A DNA stretch of 64,000 nt from Terrimicrobium sacchariphilum (lineage in GTDB: Bacteria; Verrucomicrobiota; Verrucomicrobiia; Chthoniobacterales; Terrimicrobiaceae), in assembly GCF_001613545.1 (NCBI RefSeq), contig NZ_BDCO01000002.1:1984001-2048000 (forward strand). The letters are read 5' to 3'. Both the position numbers and the translations under genes were made by a program. This document shows positions 42,582-50,946 of the stretch, in pieces (position 1 is the first letter of the stretch; every line of letters starts with the position of its first letter). The notes under the pieces were generated by a model. That model was not told the DNA's origin. It searched no databases and saw only the letters and a list, made by a program, of their open reading frames with translations.

Positions 42582-43172
42582 TTGCCGGAGTCTCGTAATC
42601 TTCTTCAACTCCGATCATCGGCCAGGGATTGTCAGGGTTGCCTGCTCTGGAGGAATGCGACGCAAACGGTCTTTGGCAGAGGAAGCGGCGATGCGAGATG
42701 GGTCTTCGTCGGAGAGCAGCCGGGAGATCAGGAGGATCAGAGGGGCGAACCCTTCGTCGGTCCTGCTGGTAAGCTGCTTCTCCGGGCTCTTGCTGATGCC
42801 GGGGTCGCCGAGTTGGAGTGCTATTTCACCAATGTTGTGAAACACTTCAAGTGGAAGCCGCGGGGCAAACGACGGATTCATCAAAAGCCTTCCGGGGGAG
42901 AAATAGCTGCCTGTCGGCCCTGGCTTCTTGCCGAGCTGGAGGCAATACGGCCACACGCGACCATCTGCTTGGGTGCGACTGCGGCGACCGCCGTCCTGGG
43001 ACCCAATATCAAGGTTTTACGCGATCGCGGGAAAGAATTTGCCTCTTCGGGACACGGACGAACTTGGGTCACCGTCCATCCCGCGATGCTTCTCCGGATG
43101 CCGGATCGATCAAATGCGGAGGAGGAGTATCGGCATTTCGTGCGAGACATTCGGCGGGCGACCAACGGGTGA
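42582..43172 (+). CDS. udgX: UdgX-type uracil-DNA glycosylase
   Basis: 196 residues; no ATG fits, TTG 42582 is the likely start. Features: CQGC and further Cys for an Fe-S cluster, motif GEQPGDQED, and the UdgX-specific insertion GKRRIHQKP (H100), whose His forms a covalent bond with the abasic site in the characterised UdgX (His109). HPAMLLR is the second active-site motif. It excises uracil and stays attached to the DNA, so repair needs a partner pathway. It lies with Ku/LigD and topoisomerase IB. Confidence 0.9.
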   Translation: MPESRNLLQLRSSARDCQGCLLWRNATQTVFGRGSGDARWVFVGEQPGDQEDQRGEPFVGPAGKLLLRALADAGVAELECYFTNVVKHFKWKPRGKRRIHQKPSGGEIAACRPWLLAELEAIRPHATICLGATAATAVLGPNIKVLRDRGKEFASSGHGRTWVTVHPAMLLRMPDRSNAEEEYRHFVRDIRRATNG

Positions 43173-43276
43173 TTTTGCCCGGCCAACGCTCGTCTGCCCC
43201 GGGTCGCCTGCGGGCTGATCGCGACATCAGGTGCGATACTGAGGCCGGGTATTCGGTCCCCTGCGAATCATACGAT

Positions 43277-44158
43277 ATGAAATCGACCATTTCCGATCCC
43301 AGAACCCTATACCCGCAGCCTCCGTATTCTCGCGAGAAGCAGCCGCCGCCGGGTAACGAAAGAGAAATGGTCCCGGAATCGGACCATGGTGAGGCGACCT
43401 ACCAGGGACGCGGCCTGCTGACCGGGCGGAAGGCCCTGGTGACCGGTGCCGATAGCGGCATAGGTCGGGCTGTGGCTCTCGCTTTTGCCCGCGAAGGAGC
43501 AGATGTCGCGATAGGATATCACTCGGAGGACGGTGACGCTGAGGAAACAAAGCGGCTCGTCACCGCGGAGGGCCGGAGGGCTGTCCTCCTCCGTGGCGAT
43601 CTCGGGGATCCCGCCGTCTGTGAGCATATTGCGGCCAAGGCGGTTGAGGAATTGGGAACGATCGATCTGCTGGTAAACAACGCCGCCTACCAGCGCAATT
43701 ACGGGGCATTTGAAGACATCCCGGTCGATGAGTTCGAGGAGGCCTTTCGAGTCAATGTCTTTGCCATGTTTCGGCTTTGTAAGGCGCTCCTGCCGCAGAT
43801 TCCTGCAGGTGGTTCTATCATAAACACGGCCTCCATACAGTCGTTTGACCCGAGTCCCGGCCTGATCGCTTACGCCGCCACCAAGGCAGCTATAGGCAGC
43901 TTCACCAGATCGTTGGCCAATCTTGCGATGTCTCGCGGGGTAAGAGTCAATGCTGTGGCCCCCGGCCCGGTCTGGACTCCGCTCATTCCAGCTACTCTGG
44001 ATGCCGACAAGGTTGAGAACTTCGGAGCAAACACTGCCTTCAAACGCGCCGCGCAGCCGGCAGAGATGGCTCCGGTCTTTGTGTTTCTCGCGAGTCCTCT
44101 TGCCTCCTATGTGACCGGCGAGATCTATGGCGCCACGGGGGGGCAAATGCCCGTCTAG
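43277..44158 (+). CDS. Short-chain dehydrogenase, GspO/YdaD-type stress oxidoreductase
   Basis: 293 residues from ATG 43277; an upstream frame is discarded because it overlaps udgX. A Pro-rich N-terminal extension (YPQPPYSREKQPPPG) typical of general-stress SDRs precedes TGADSGIGRA, NNAAYQ, YAATKAA and a C-terminal ASYVTGEIYGATGG. Related proteins (glucose/ribitol dehydrogenase-like) are in bacterial general-stress regulons. Confidence 0.88.
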   Translation: MKSTISDPRTLYPQPPYSREKQPPPGNEREMVPESDHGEATYQGRGLLTGRKALVTGADSGIGRAVALAFAREGADVAIGYHSEDGDAEETKRLVTAEGRRAVLLRGDLGDPAVCEHIAAKAVEELGTIDLLVNNAAYQRNYGAFEDIPVDEFEEAFRVNVFAMFRLCKALLPQIPAGGSIINTASIQSFDPSPGLIAYAATKAAIGSFTRSLANLAMSRGVRVNAVAPGPVWTPLIPATLDADKVENFGANTAFKRAAQPAEMAPVFVFLASPLASYVTGEIYGATGGQMPV

Positions 44159-44200
44159 CCGGACGCCGACAATGAGTGATTCACCCTCAAATCGATCCCT

Positions 44201-44467
44201 ATGAGTGAGCAACCTGTACCAATAGTTCTTTTTCCCACCACCCATGAGCAGGAAAACCCCACCTTCCATGTGGAGGCGTCGGTCGCGGACGCCTTTCTGG
44301 AGTTCTTGAAGGAGAAGGGGTTTTCAGCGTGGGAACCGCCGCAAAAAATCGAAAAAATCGGTCCTGATCACCGGCGGGTCATTGAGTTAAGGTTGGAACC
44401 AGAGACTTCTCAGGATAGCTTGGAAGACTTGCTCGGGCAGTTTCTTTCACTTCACAAGCTGACATGA
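44201..44467 (+). CDS. Small acidic protein, unknown
   Basis: 88 residues, no signal or membrane segment, mostly polar with an acidic helix at the end (DSLEDLLGQFLSLHKLT). It starts 42 bp after the SDR gene and its stop overlaps the next ATG (ATGA), so it is coupled to the membrane protein gene. Family not recognised. Confidence 0.6.
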   Translation: MSEQPVPIVLFPTTHEQENPTFHVEASVADAFLEFLKEKGFSAWEPPQKIEKIGPDHRRVIELRLEPETSQDSLEDLLGQFLSLHKLT

Positions 44468-44982
44468 CTTCCCTTTCCGGAGCCATGCTGGGGTCGGTCG
44501 CGCTCGTGGTAGCCGGTTTGATTCTGGTATTCCTGGGGCGGCGATTGTTTTGGTTCTTTGTGGGTGTTGTCGGATTTGTTTTTGGATTTCGGTTCGGGTT
44601 AACTGTTTTTTCGGACTCCACGATGACTCTCGTACTGGCGGCCGCGGTTGGGGTGATAGCGGCGCTCCTTTCTGTTGTGTTAGAGAAGGTATTGATTGTG
44701 CTGACGGGGGCTGCGGCAGGCTGGCTGCTCTTTGCACGATTGGCAGAGATTCTCGGAGCCGGGCCACAGCTTACACCGATTTTGCCCATTGTCGGAGCAG
44801 TGCTTTTTGCGGTTGTGTCGCTCCTCGTCTTTGATGTCGCCCTGATCGTGATTTCCTCCTTGAGCGGCGCGGCTCTCGTGCTGGAACCATTTGCCTTGGT
44901 TGGAACGGTGGAACTGGTTCTCTTCGTCGCTCTAGCCGCAGTCGGCATTGCAACCCAGCTACGGACAAGGCCCCTTGATTAG
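44464..44982 (+). CDS. DUF4203-like multi-pass membrane protein
   Basis: 172 residues, ATGA overlap with the upstream gene. Six or seven hydrophobic helices with Gly-rich loops (VGVVGFVFGFRFGL, LTGAAAGWLLFARL) resemble the TMEM198/DUF4203 group. No charged catalytic motif. Function unknown. Confidence 0.72.
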   Translation: MTSLSGAMLGSVALVVAGLILVFLGRRLFWFFVGVVGFVFGFRFGLTVFSDSTMTLVLAAAVGVIAALLSVVLEKVLIVLTGAAAGWLLFARLAEILGAGPQLTPILPIVGAVLFAVVSLLVFDVALIVISSLSGAALVLEPFALVGTVELVLFVALAAVGIATQLRTRPLD

Positions 44983-44994
44983 CGTGGAAGAATC

Positions 44995-45831
44995 ATGGGA
45001 CGCGACCTGCGTATTGGCATATCCGGATGGACCTACGCCCCCTGGCGCGGCGTATTCTATCCCCCCGACTTGTCGCATTCGATGGAACTTGGCTACGCGA
45101 GTCGGCAGTTCAACTCGATCGAGATCAACGGAACGCACTATTCGTTGCAACGTCCCGAGGTCTTTCGCAGATGGTATGAGCAGACTCCGGAGGGATTTAT
45201 CTTTAGCATCAAGGGCAGTCGGTACATTACCCATCTGCGGCGATTGAAGGACGTGGAGATTCCCCTGGCGAATTTTTTCGCTTCAGGGCTGCTCGGATTG
45301 AAGGAAAAGCTAGGGCCATTCTTGTGGCAGTTCCCTCCGAGTTTTCGATTTGATGCTGCGCTGATGAAGGCATTTCTGAGGCTCCTGCCGAAGACGACTT
45401 CATCAGCAGCCAAGCTTGCGTCGCGGCATGATGAAAAGGTCAAAGGAAGGGCGCTCCTGAAAGCGGGTGGAAATCGCCGTCTGCGGCACTGTCTAGAAAT
45501 CCGGCACACCAGCTTTCTCGTTCCGGAGTTCTTCGACCTGCTGAGGAAACACCATATGGCGTTTGTTTTTGCGGATACTGCCGGGAGGTGGCCTTATGCG
45601 GAGGAACTCACCACGGACTTTGTCTATATCCGCCTTCACGGGGACAAGCAACTTTATGTCAGTGGCTATACGGCTGAAGCCTTGGAAAGCTGGGCAGGGC
45701 GCATTCGCTCATGGCGCTGTGGCGAACAGCCTGGAGCGAAAGGACGCGATATCTATGTCTATTTCGACAATGACGTTAAGGTTCGCGCGCCGTTCGATGC
45801 TCGCGAGCTTTATCGTCTGACGGCGGGTTGA
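44995..45831 (+). CDS. DUF72 family protein (YecE-like)
   Basis: 278 residues. It starts RIGISGWTYAPWRGVFYPPDL and has NSIEINGTHYSLQRPE, FLWQFPPSFRFD, CLEIRHTSF and VYIRLHGDK, all standard DUF72 landmarks of a TIM-barrel fold. DUF72 proteins often sit in DNA-damage loci but their reaction is unknown. It follows 13 bp after the membrane protein. Confidence 0.88.
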   Translation: MGRDLRIGISGWTYAPWRGVFYPPDLSHSMELGYASRQFNSIEINGTHYSLQRPEVFRRWYEQTPEGFIFSIKGSRYITHLRRLKDVEIPLANFFASGLLGLKEKLGPFLWQFPPSFRFDAALMKAFLRLLPKTTSSAAKLASRHDEKVKGRALLKAGGNRRLRHCLEIRHTSFLVPEFFDLLRKHHMAFVFADTAGRWPYAEELTTDFVYIRLHGDKQLYVSGYTAEALESWAGRIRSWRCGEQPGAKGRDIYVYFDNDVKVRAPFDARELYRLTAG

Positions 45832-46122
45832 TGTCAGGTCCCTGGGGCGGGGCTGGATGAAGTTCGCTCTCGATGAATTCTTCTTGAGGCGCGTCCATAT
45901 TGGATTTCTCCGTACGGGGTTCGTCAACCTTGTCTTCGTCTTGTTTCATATTGTGGCATCGGTCCGGATGGGTGGATCGGATGTTCCGGCAAAATCACCA
46001 GCCGAGAATCTGGGATGTGGGCCGGGTTGCCTATCGAGTTCTGCCCTCGGAATTACAACCAAGGCGGGACCCTGTCCCGAATCCACGAGGATGAGTAACC
46101 TCCCAATTCCTTGCTCGTGTAG
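45832..46122. other. Gap of 291 bp, no supported gene
   Basis: A plus-strand ORF (45857-46126, 89 codons) ends in an ATGA overlap with the topoisomerase gene but its sequence, apart from one hydrophobic stretch, looks like untranslated DNA. A minus-strand ORF over the same bases is no better. Confidence 0.4.
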
Positions 46123-47235
46123 ATGATTAGCGCCACAGAAAATGTCGTATCTGTGCTCGATGCGTCCCAGAAGGCCCGGGTGATCTATTGTCTCGAGCAT
46201 CAATCCGGCATTCGAAGGAAAAAGGCTGGCCGGGGGTTCTATTATTTAGCTCCAGGCGGTCAACGGGTGAGTGCGAAACGCGATCTCATACGGATAGAGT
46301 CCCTCCGCATCCCCCCGGCGTGGACCGAGGTATGGATTTCCGCGGACGCAAACACGCACCTGCAGGCAACCGGCAGGGACAGCAGGGGAAGAAAGCAGTA
46401 TCTTTATCATACGGAATGGCGATCACACCGAGAGCAACTGAAGTTTCAAAGGCTTCTGACCTTTGCCCGGTTCCTGCCAGCGTTGCGACGAAAGGCGCGG
46501 ACTCATGCGCGCCAGCCGGGAACTGGAAAGCAAAAGGTTCTCGCCGCCATCTGCAACCTCCTGGAGCGAACGCTTATCCGTGTGGGAAACGATGAATATG
46601 CCGAGCAGAACGGCTCATATGGACTAACCACGATGCGCAATCGACATGTCACGGTGCGTGGGCCATTGGTCCAGTTTTCCTTTCCTGGGAAGAGTGGCAA
46701 GCATCATGACATCGCGCTTCACGACCCCGTGCTGGCGCGAATCGTTGCCCAATGCCGGGACCTGCCAGGACGCGAACTCTTTGAATACAGCGACTCATCG
46801 GGTGAGATTCATGATGTCACAGCAGCTGATGTAAACAGGTACATTCAGGAGGTTTCAAAGGCGGAGTTCACAGCAAAGGACTTCCGCACATGGCATGGCA
46901 CGGTTCTCGCCGCAAAGGTGCTCAGGGGGATGCCTCCCTTTCAAAGCGCTCGAGAGGCTTGTCGGAACCTCGTCTCTGCGGGACGCCGGGTCGCTGACAG
47001 GCTGGGAAATACCCTGGCAGTCTGCCGGAGATCCTACATCCATCCAGGGGTCTTCGAGAGCTATCTCGCTGGGGATTATACCGACATTTCGCCTGTCCCG
47101 ATTTCCGGATTGCGCGAGTCGGAACGTTTTACTTATGCCCTTTTGCAGAAGTGGTACTCGAATCATGCGGCCCGAAAGCGGCCGCGCCAGTCAAATATCA
47201 GTCCACGTCAGCGGCGAAAGTCGAATCATAGCTGA
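46123..47235 (+). CDS. DNA topoisomerase IB
   Basis: 370 residues. N-terminal domain with RKKAGRGFYYLAPGG and IPPAWTEVWIS; catalytic domain with NDEYAEQNGSYGLTTMRNRHV, FTAKDFRTWHGT and CRRSYIHPGVF, where Y305 is the DNA-cleaving nucleophile. It relaxes supercoils through 3'-phosphotyrosine nicks, as in poxvirus and Deinococcus enzymes. Its stop overlaps the next gene (TGATG). Often grouped with DNA-repair genes in soil bacteria. Confidence 0.92.
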   Translation: MISATENVVSVLDASQKARVIYCLEHQSGIRRKKAGRGFYYLAPGGQRVSAKRDLIRIESLRIPPAWTEVWISADANTHLQATGRDSRGRKQYLYHTEWRSHREQLKFQRLLTFARFLPALRRKARTHARQPGTGKQKVLAAICNLLERTLIRVGNDEYAEQNGSYGLTTMRNRHVTVRGPLVQFSFPGKSGKHHDIALHDPVLARIVAQCRDLPGRELFEYSDSSGEIHDVTAADVNRYIQEVSKAEFTAKDFRTWHGTVLAAKVLRGMPPFQSAREACRNLVSAGRRVADRLGNTLAVCRRSYIHPGVFESYLAGDYTDISPVPISGLRESERFTYALLQKWYSNHAARKRPRQSNISPRQRRKSNHS

Positions 47236-47636
47236 TGAAGGCTCTATCGAAACATGGCGGTTTTGGAGTCGCGCTCGTGGCCAGCGGGTTTGTGATTCTC
47301 GACACGATAGGAATATTGCTGACGGCCGCGATTGTCTGGAGCTTGACCGGGTTTCATTACTTGGAACTACAGCACTTATGGCAAAACAGCCCGCTTCCTT
47401 TGGCTGTATACGGGCTGTGGCTCGGGGGAGTGGCCGGAACGACTGCGGCAATCGTGGCGATTTTCGTTTTCGACTTTCGCGAGCGATGGTTCTGGCGATG
47501 CCTGATTGTCGCCAGTCTTGCATGGCTGGCGTTTCCTCCGATTCATGCTCTCCTGGGGCTGCTTGCCTTCTTTCTTTTATTACGCAGCAGGAGAGCCTTT
47601 CCGGTGAATCAATCCGCCGACGCGTCGAATTTTTAG
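47235..47636 (+). CDS. Small multi-helix membrane protein, unknown
   Basis: 133 residues, TGATG coupling to topoisomerase IB. Three to four hydrophobic segments (VALVASGFVILDTIGILLTAAI, VYGLWLGGVAGTTAAIVAIF, FWRCLIVASLAWLAF, LLGLLAFFLLL). No motif recognised. Confidence 0.65.
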   Translation: MKALSKHGGFGVALVASGFVILDTIGILLTAAIVWSLTGFHYLELQHLWQNSPLPLAVYGLWLGGVAGTTAAIVAIFVFDFRERWFWRCLIVASLAWLAFPPIHALLGLLAFFLLLRSRRAFPVNQSADASNF

Positions 47637-47705
47637 GCTGATGTCCGGGTCAGGGGCTGCCCTGAGAACCTGAAAAGTTTGCGGGACGATCATTCACGGC
47701 TCCGA

Positions 47706-48659
47706 ATGATAACGAACAGAGAAGGTTTACAGAGCACCCCCCATGAGCGGGTGGCAGGTCCTCCCGCGACGGTGTGGTCGATGCTGAAGGAAACTGTTCA
47801 GCAATGGACATCTGATAATGTCCCCACGCATGGGGCTGCTCTCGCCTACTACACGGTCTTTGCGATAGCGCCCCTCTTGTTGATCGCCATCAGCATCGCC
47901 GCAACGATCTTCGGAAACGAGGCCGCATCCGGGGAACTCTTTCGCATTCTGCGCGACTGGACCGGAGATTCTTCGGCGGCTTTTCTCCAGGACATGGTCA
48001 GGAACGGCAATTCGCATCCCGGGGCGGGACTGTTTTCTTCGATCGTTGGAGGGGTCGCTCTTGTTTTTGGGGCGTCGAGCGTCTTTGTACAATTGCAGAC
48101 GAGCCTCAACCAGATTTGGCACGTCGAATCCCGGCAGCGGCAGGGTGTCTGGGCAATGGTAAGGAATCGCCTCATTTCCTTCGGTTTTGTGCTGGCATCC
48201 GGCTTTGTGCTGCTTTTTTCGCTTGTGGTTACGATCGGCATATCTTTCGCCGGCGACTTCTTTACAACGATGAGGGGGAGCTATGAGGCGGTTGCGCAGA
48301 TCATCAATTCTGTGGTCTCGGTAGGAATCGTTACTGTGCTGTTCGCGCTGATTTACCGATATCTGCCGGAGGCGCAGATCGCCTGGCGGGATGTCTGGGT
48401 CGGTGCTTTGCTTACGGCGGTTCTGTTTACGATCGGGAAGTTCCTCGTGGGATTCTACCTGGGAAGGAGCGGAGTCGGTTCGGTCTTTGGAGCAGCTGGA
48501 TCGCTCATTGTTTTTCTGGTGTGGGTGTTTTATTCGGCGCAGATCATCTTTTTCGGCGCCGAGTTTACGAAAGTCCATGCAATGAGAAACCGCGGTGCTT
48601 CCGGGAGTTTGCGTCAGCGAATGTCCGAGATGACTGCGAATACTGCGCAGCAAAGGTGA
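47706..48659 (+). CDS. YihY/BrkB-family membrane protein
   Basis: 317 residues from ATG 47706 (TTG 47679 in frame is possible). Six hydrophobic helices with the family landmarks HGAALAYYTVFAIAPLLLI, FGASSVFVQLQTSLNQIW and YRYLPEAQIAWRDVWVGAL. YihY proteins are inner-membrane proteins of uncertain transport role, common in stress loci. The next gene starts two bases after its stop. Confidence 0.85.
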   Translation: MITNREGLQSTPHERVAGPPATVWSMLKETVQQWTSDNVPTHGAALAYYTVFAIAPLLLIAISIAATIFGNEAASGELFRILRDWTGDSSAAFLQDMVRNGNSHPGAGLFSSIVGGVALVFGASSVFVQLQTSLNQIWHVESRQRQGVWAMVRNRLISFGFVLASGFVLLFSLVVTIGISFAGDFFTTMRGSYEAVAQIINSVVSVGIVTVLFALIYRYLPEAQIAWRDVWVGALLTAVLFTIGKFLVGFYLGRSGVGSVFGAAGSLIVFLVWVFYSAQIIFFGAEFTKVHAMRNRGASGSLRQRMSEMTANTAQQR

Positions 48660-48661
48660 AA

Positions 48662-50041
48662 ATGGTATCCCGACTCTTTACCCTGGGCGTTCTCGCTCTC
48701 CTGACAGGGTGTCTGGCGGGACCGAGGGGTCCCCGATATGACCCTGTCGGGCAACGTCCGGAAACGGTTCGCACGGGTCCTCATTTCTGGTGGGGTATTG
48801 GACAAAGTAACTTCCAGAACGAAGATCCAGGCGTGAAGCCCGGGCAGCCGGAATTCTTTCGGACCGATTGGGATGTCTTTGCCGACAAGGGACGGGTTCC
48901 TCCCAAGGAGAACGGGACTGATAGCTGGTCCAACTACGACAAGGACATCGTGGCGATGAAGCGCATCGGCGTCACTCATGCCCGGTTGGGCATTGAATGG
49001 GCTCGGGTCGAGCCCAAGCCGGGAGTATGGAATCAAAAGGCGCTGGACCAGTACGCAACGATGATCCGAAAGCTACGCGCTGCAGGTATTGAGCCTGTCG
49101 TGACGCTTTGGCATTTTACCATGCCAGACTGGCTGGTGAACGATTTTCACAGAGACAGCACCCGGTGGCTTCATCCGGACTTCCAGGAACACTGGAAACA
49201 ATACGTGGACCGGGTGACCCGGCGCTTTGGTACCAGCGTATCGATTTATGTGCCGCAAAATGAGCCGAATAGCGATGTGAATCTCGGTTGGATCGCAGGG
49301 CAGTGGCCACCCGGGATTTGGTTGGATTTTCACAACAGAAACCGCGCCACCACTGCGAGCATCGAGGCTTTTCGGACTGCGGCGGACATCATACGTCGCA
49401 ACGCTCCTCACGCGAAGGTGATAGCGATCGAGTCTCTGAACTATTTCGAGCGGTTCTTCCCCTATGATCCTACCGGCGCCTTTTTCCATGCCAGCCAGCG
49501 AGCGAACTTTGACCACCTCGACGGGGTCGCCGACAAATGCGACCTGATCGGCCTGAATTACTACTATACCGAAGTCGCGAGTCCCCTGACGGCCATGACG
49601 ATGGGTAAGCGCAGCGGTCCAGGGATCACTCTGCTCGGCTGGAAGATCAAACCCGTCGGGCTGAGGCGCGAACTCAATCTTGTGTGGCACCGGTATCGCA
49701 AACCGATCGTGGTCTCGGAAAACGGTATCGCCACCGGCCATGATGTGAAACGGATCAAGTACCTGGTCGATCACCTGATTGAGATGGACCGCGCGAGAAT
49801 GCTGGATGGCGTGGATGTGCGGGGATACTTTGCGTGGACCCTGGCCGACAATTACGAGTGGCAGTTCGGGTACAAGGGACCCTTCGGTCTCTCCAAGCTC
49901 AATGCGGACCGTACGGACTATATTTTGCGGCCGTCTGCCATGTTCTACAAAGGAATTATCGAGTCGCAGCAATATGCCGCTCGGCTGCGTAATGAGGATA
50001 TCGCTCCCGATCACGTGGAGGCCATCAAAGAGGCCTGGTAA
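48662..50041 (+). CDS. Exported lipoprotein GH1 beta-glycosidase
   Basis: 459 residues from ATG 48662, two bases after the YihY stop. Signal peptide with lipobox LLTGC (Cys 16), unusual for GH1. The barrel has RLGIEWARVEP, PQNEPNS (acid/base E201) and VSENGIAT (nucleophile E353), and FAWTLADNYEW near the end. It should cleave beta-glucosides or related disaccharides on the cell envelope. Its presence inside the stress cluster, away from the cellulases, is odd. Confidence 0.85.
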   Translation: MVSRLFTLGVLALLTGCLAGPRGPRYDPVGQRPETVRTGPHFWWGIGQSNFQNEDPGVKPGQPEFFRTDWDVFADKGRVPPKENGTDSWSNYDKDIVAMKRIGVTHARLGIEWARVEPKPGVWNQKALDQYATMIRKLRAAGIEPVVTLWHFTMPDWLVNDFHRDSTRWLHPDFQEHWKQYVDRVTRRFGTSVSIYVPQNEPNSDVNLGWIAGQWPPGIWLDFHNRNRATTASIEAFRTAADIIRRNAPHAKVIAIESLNYFERFFPYDPTGAFFHASQRANFDHLDGVADKCDLIGLNYYYTEVASPLTAMTMGKRSGPGITLLGWKIKPVGLRRELNLVWHRYRKPIVVSENGIATGHDVKRIKYLVDHLIEMDRARMLDGVDVRGYFAWTLADNYEWQFGYKGPFGLSKLNADRTDYILRPSAMFYKGIIESQQYAARLRNEDIAPDHVEAIKEAW

Positions 50042-50113
50042 GGCCCCGCCGACGGATTCTTACGACCGGAGAAATCGTCGGAAGCGATTCCTGTAGATCA
50101 CCTCGGGTATTCG

Positions 50114-50944
50114 ATGAGAACGCTTTGGAAAGGAGCCATCACCTTTGGACTCGTGTCGATCCCAGTGTCGCTCTATCCGGCGACCCGGCGGGAGGAGTTG
50201 CGGTTTCGCATGCTGCGGAGGGCAGACCTGAGTCCGGTGAGCTTCAAGCGAGTGGCCGAGAGTGATGGCAAGGAAGTCCCCTGGGACCAGATCGTCAAGG
50301 GATACGAGTACGAGAAGGGGAAGTTTGTCGTGCTCAAGGAGGAGGACTTTGCCCGGGTCGATGTCGAGGCGACTCAGACTGTTGACATCATGAATTTTGT
50401 CCGAATGGATGAGGTCGACCCGCTTCTTTTTTACAAGCCGTATTACCTGGAGGTGGGCAAGGGCGGTGACAAGGCCTATGTGCTCCTTCGGGAAGCCATG
50501 GAAAAATCGGGCAAGATTGCCATCGCAAAAGTCGTCATCCGGGTCAGGCAGCATCTGGCCGCGATCAAGCCGCAAAAGGATGGATTGATCCTGGAACTCA
50601 TGCATTTTCCCGATGAGCTTACGGACATCTCAAAATTCGCCGAGCCGAAGGAGCGAAAGATTGCCGCTGCGGAGATGAAGATGGCGCAGCAACTCATCGA
50701 TAGCATGAGCGCAAAATGGGATCCATCGGAATACGTCGATGACTATCGCACTGCGTTGGAAAAGATGATCGAGGAGAAGGTCGAGAAAGGCGACAGCGCG
50801 AAACCTCCAAAGGCCCGCCGCCGACATCCGAAGAATGTCATCGATTTGGTCTCGGTCCTGAAGAAAAGCATCGAGGAGACGAGCGCCGCAAAGACCGGGA
50901 AGAAGCGGACTGGAAAAGGGAAGCCGCGTCGCAAAGCTGCGTAG
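50114..50944 (+). CDS. ku: Ku protein, NHEJ DNA-end binding
   Basis: 276 residues. It starts MRTLWKGAITFGLVSIPVSLYPAT, the bacterial Ku signature, with YYLEVGKGGDKAYVLLREAM, LMHFPDELTD and a basic C-terminal tail (KKRTGKGKPRRKAA). Ku forms a ring on double-strand ends and recruits LigD. ligD-type genes follow after two bases. Confidence 0.95.
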   Translation: MRTLWKGAITFGLVSIPVSLYPATRREELRFRMLRRADLSPVSFKRVAESDGKEVPWDQIVKGYEYEKGKFVVLKEEDFARVDVEATQTVDIMNFVRMDEVDPLLFYKPYYLEVGKGGDKAYVLLREAMEKSGKIAIAKVVIRVRQHLAAIKPQKDGLILELMHFPDELTDISKFAEPKERKIAAAEMKMAQQLIDSMSAKWDPSEYVDDYRTALEKMIEEKVEKGDSAKPPKARRRHPKNVIDLVSVLKKSIEETSAAKTGKKRTGKGKPRRKAA

Positions 50945-50946
50945 CC

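Noticed and set aside
45857-46126. 89-codon ORF ending in ATGA with topoisomerase IB
   Set aside because: The junction is attractive, but the sequence after residue 40 is not protein-like and the opposite strand is equally open.
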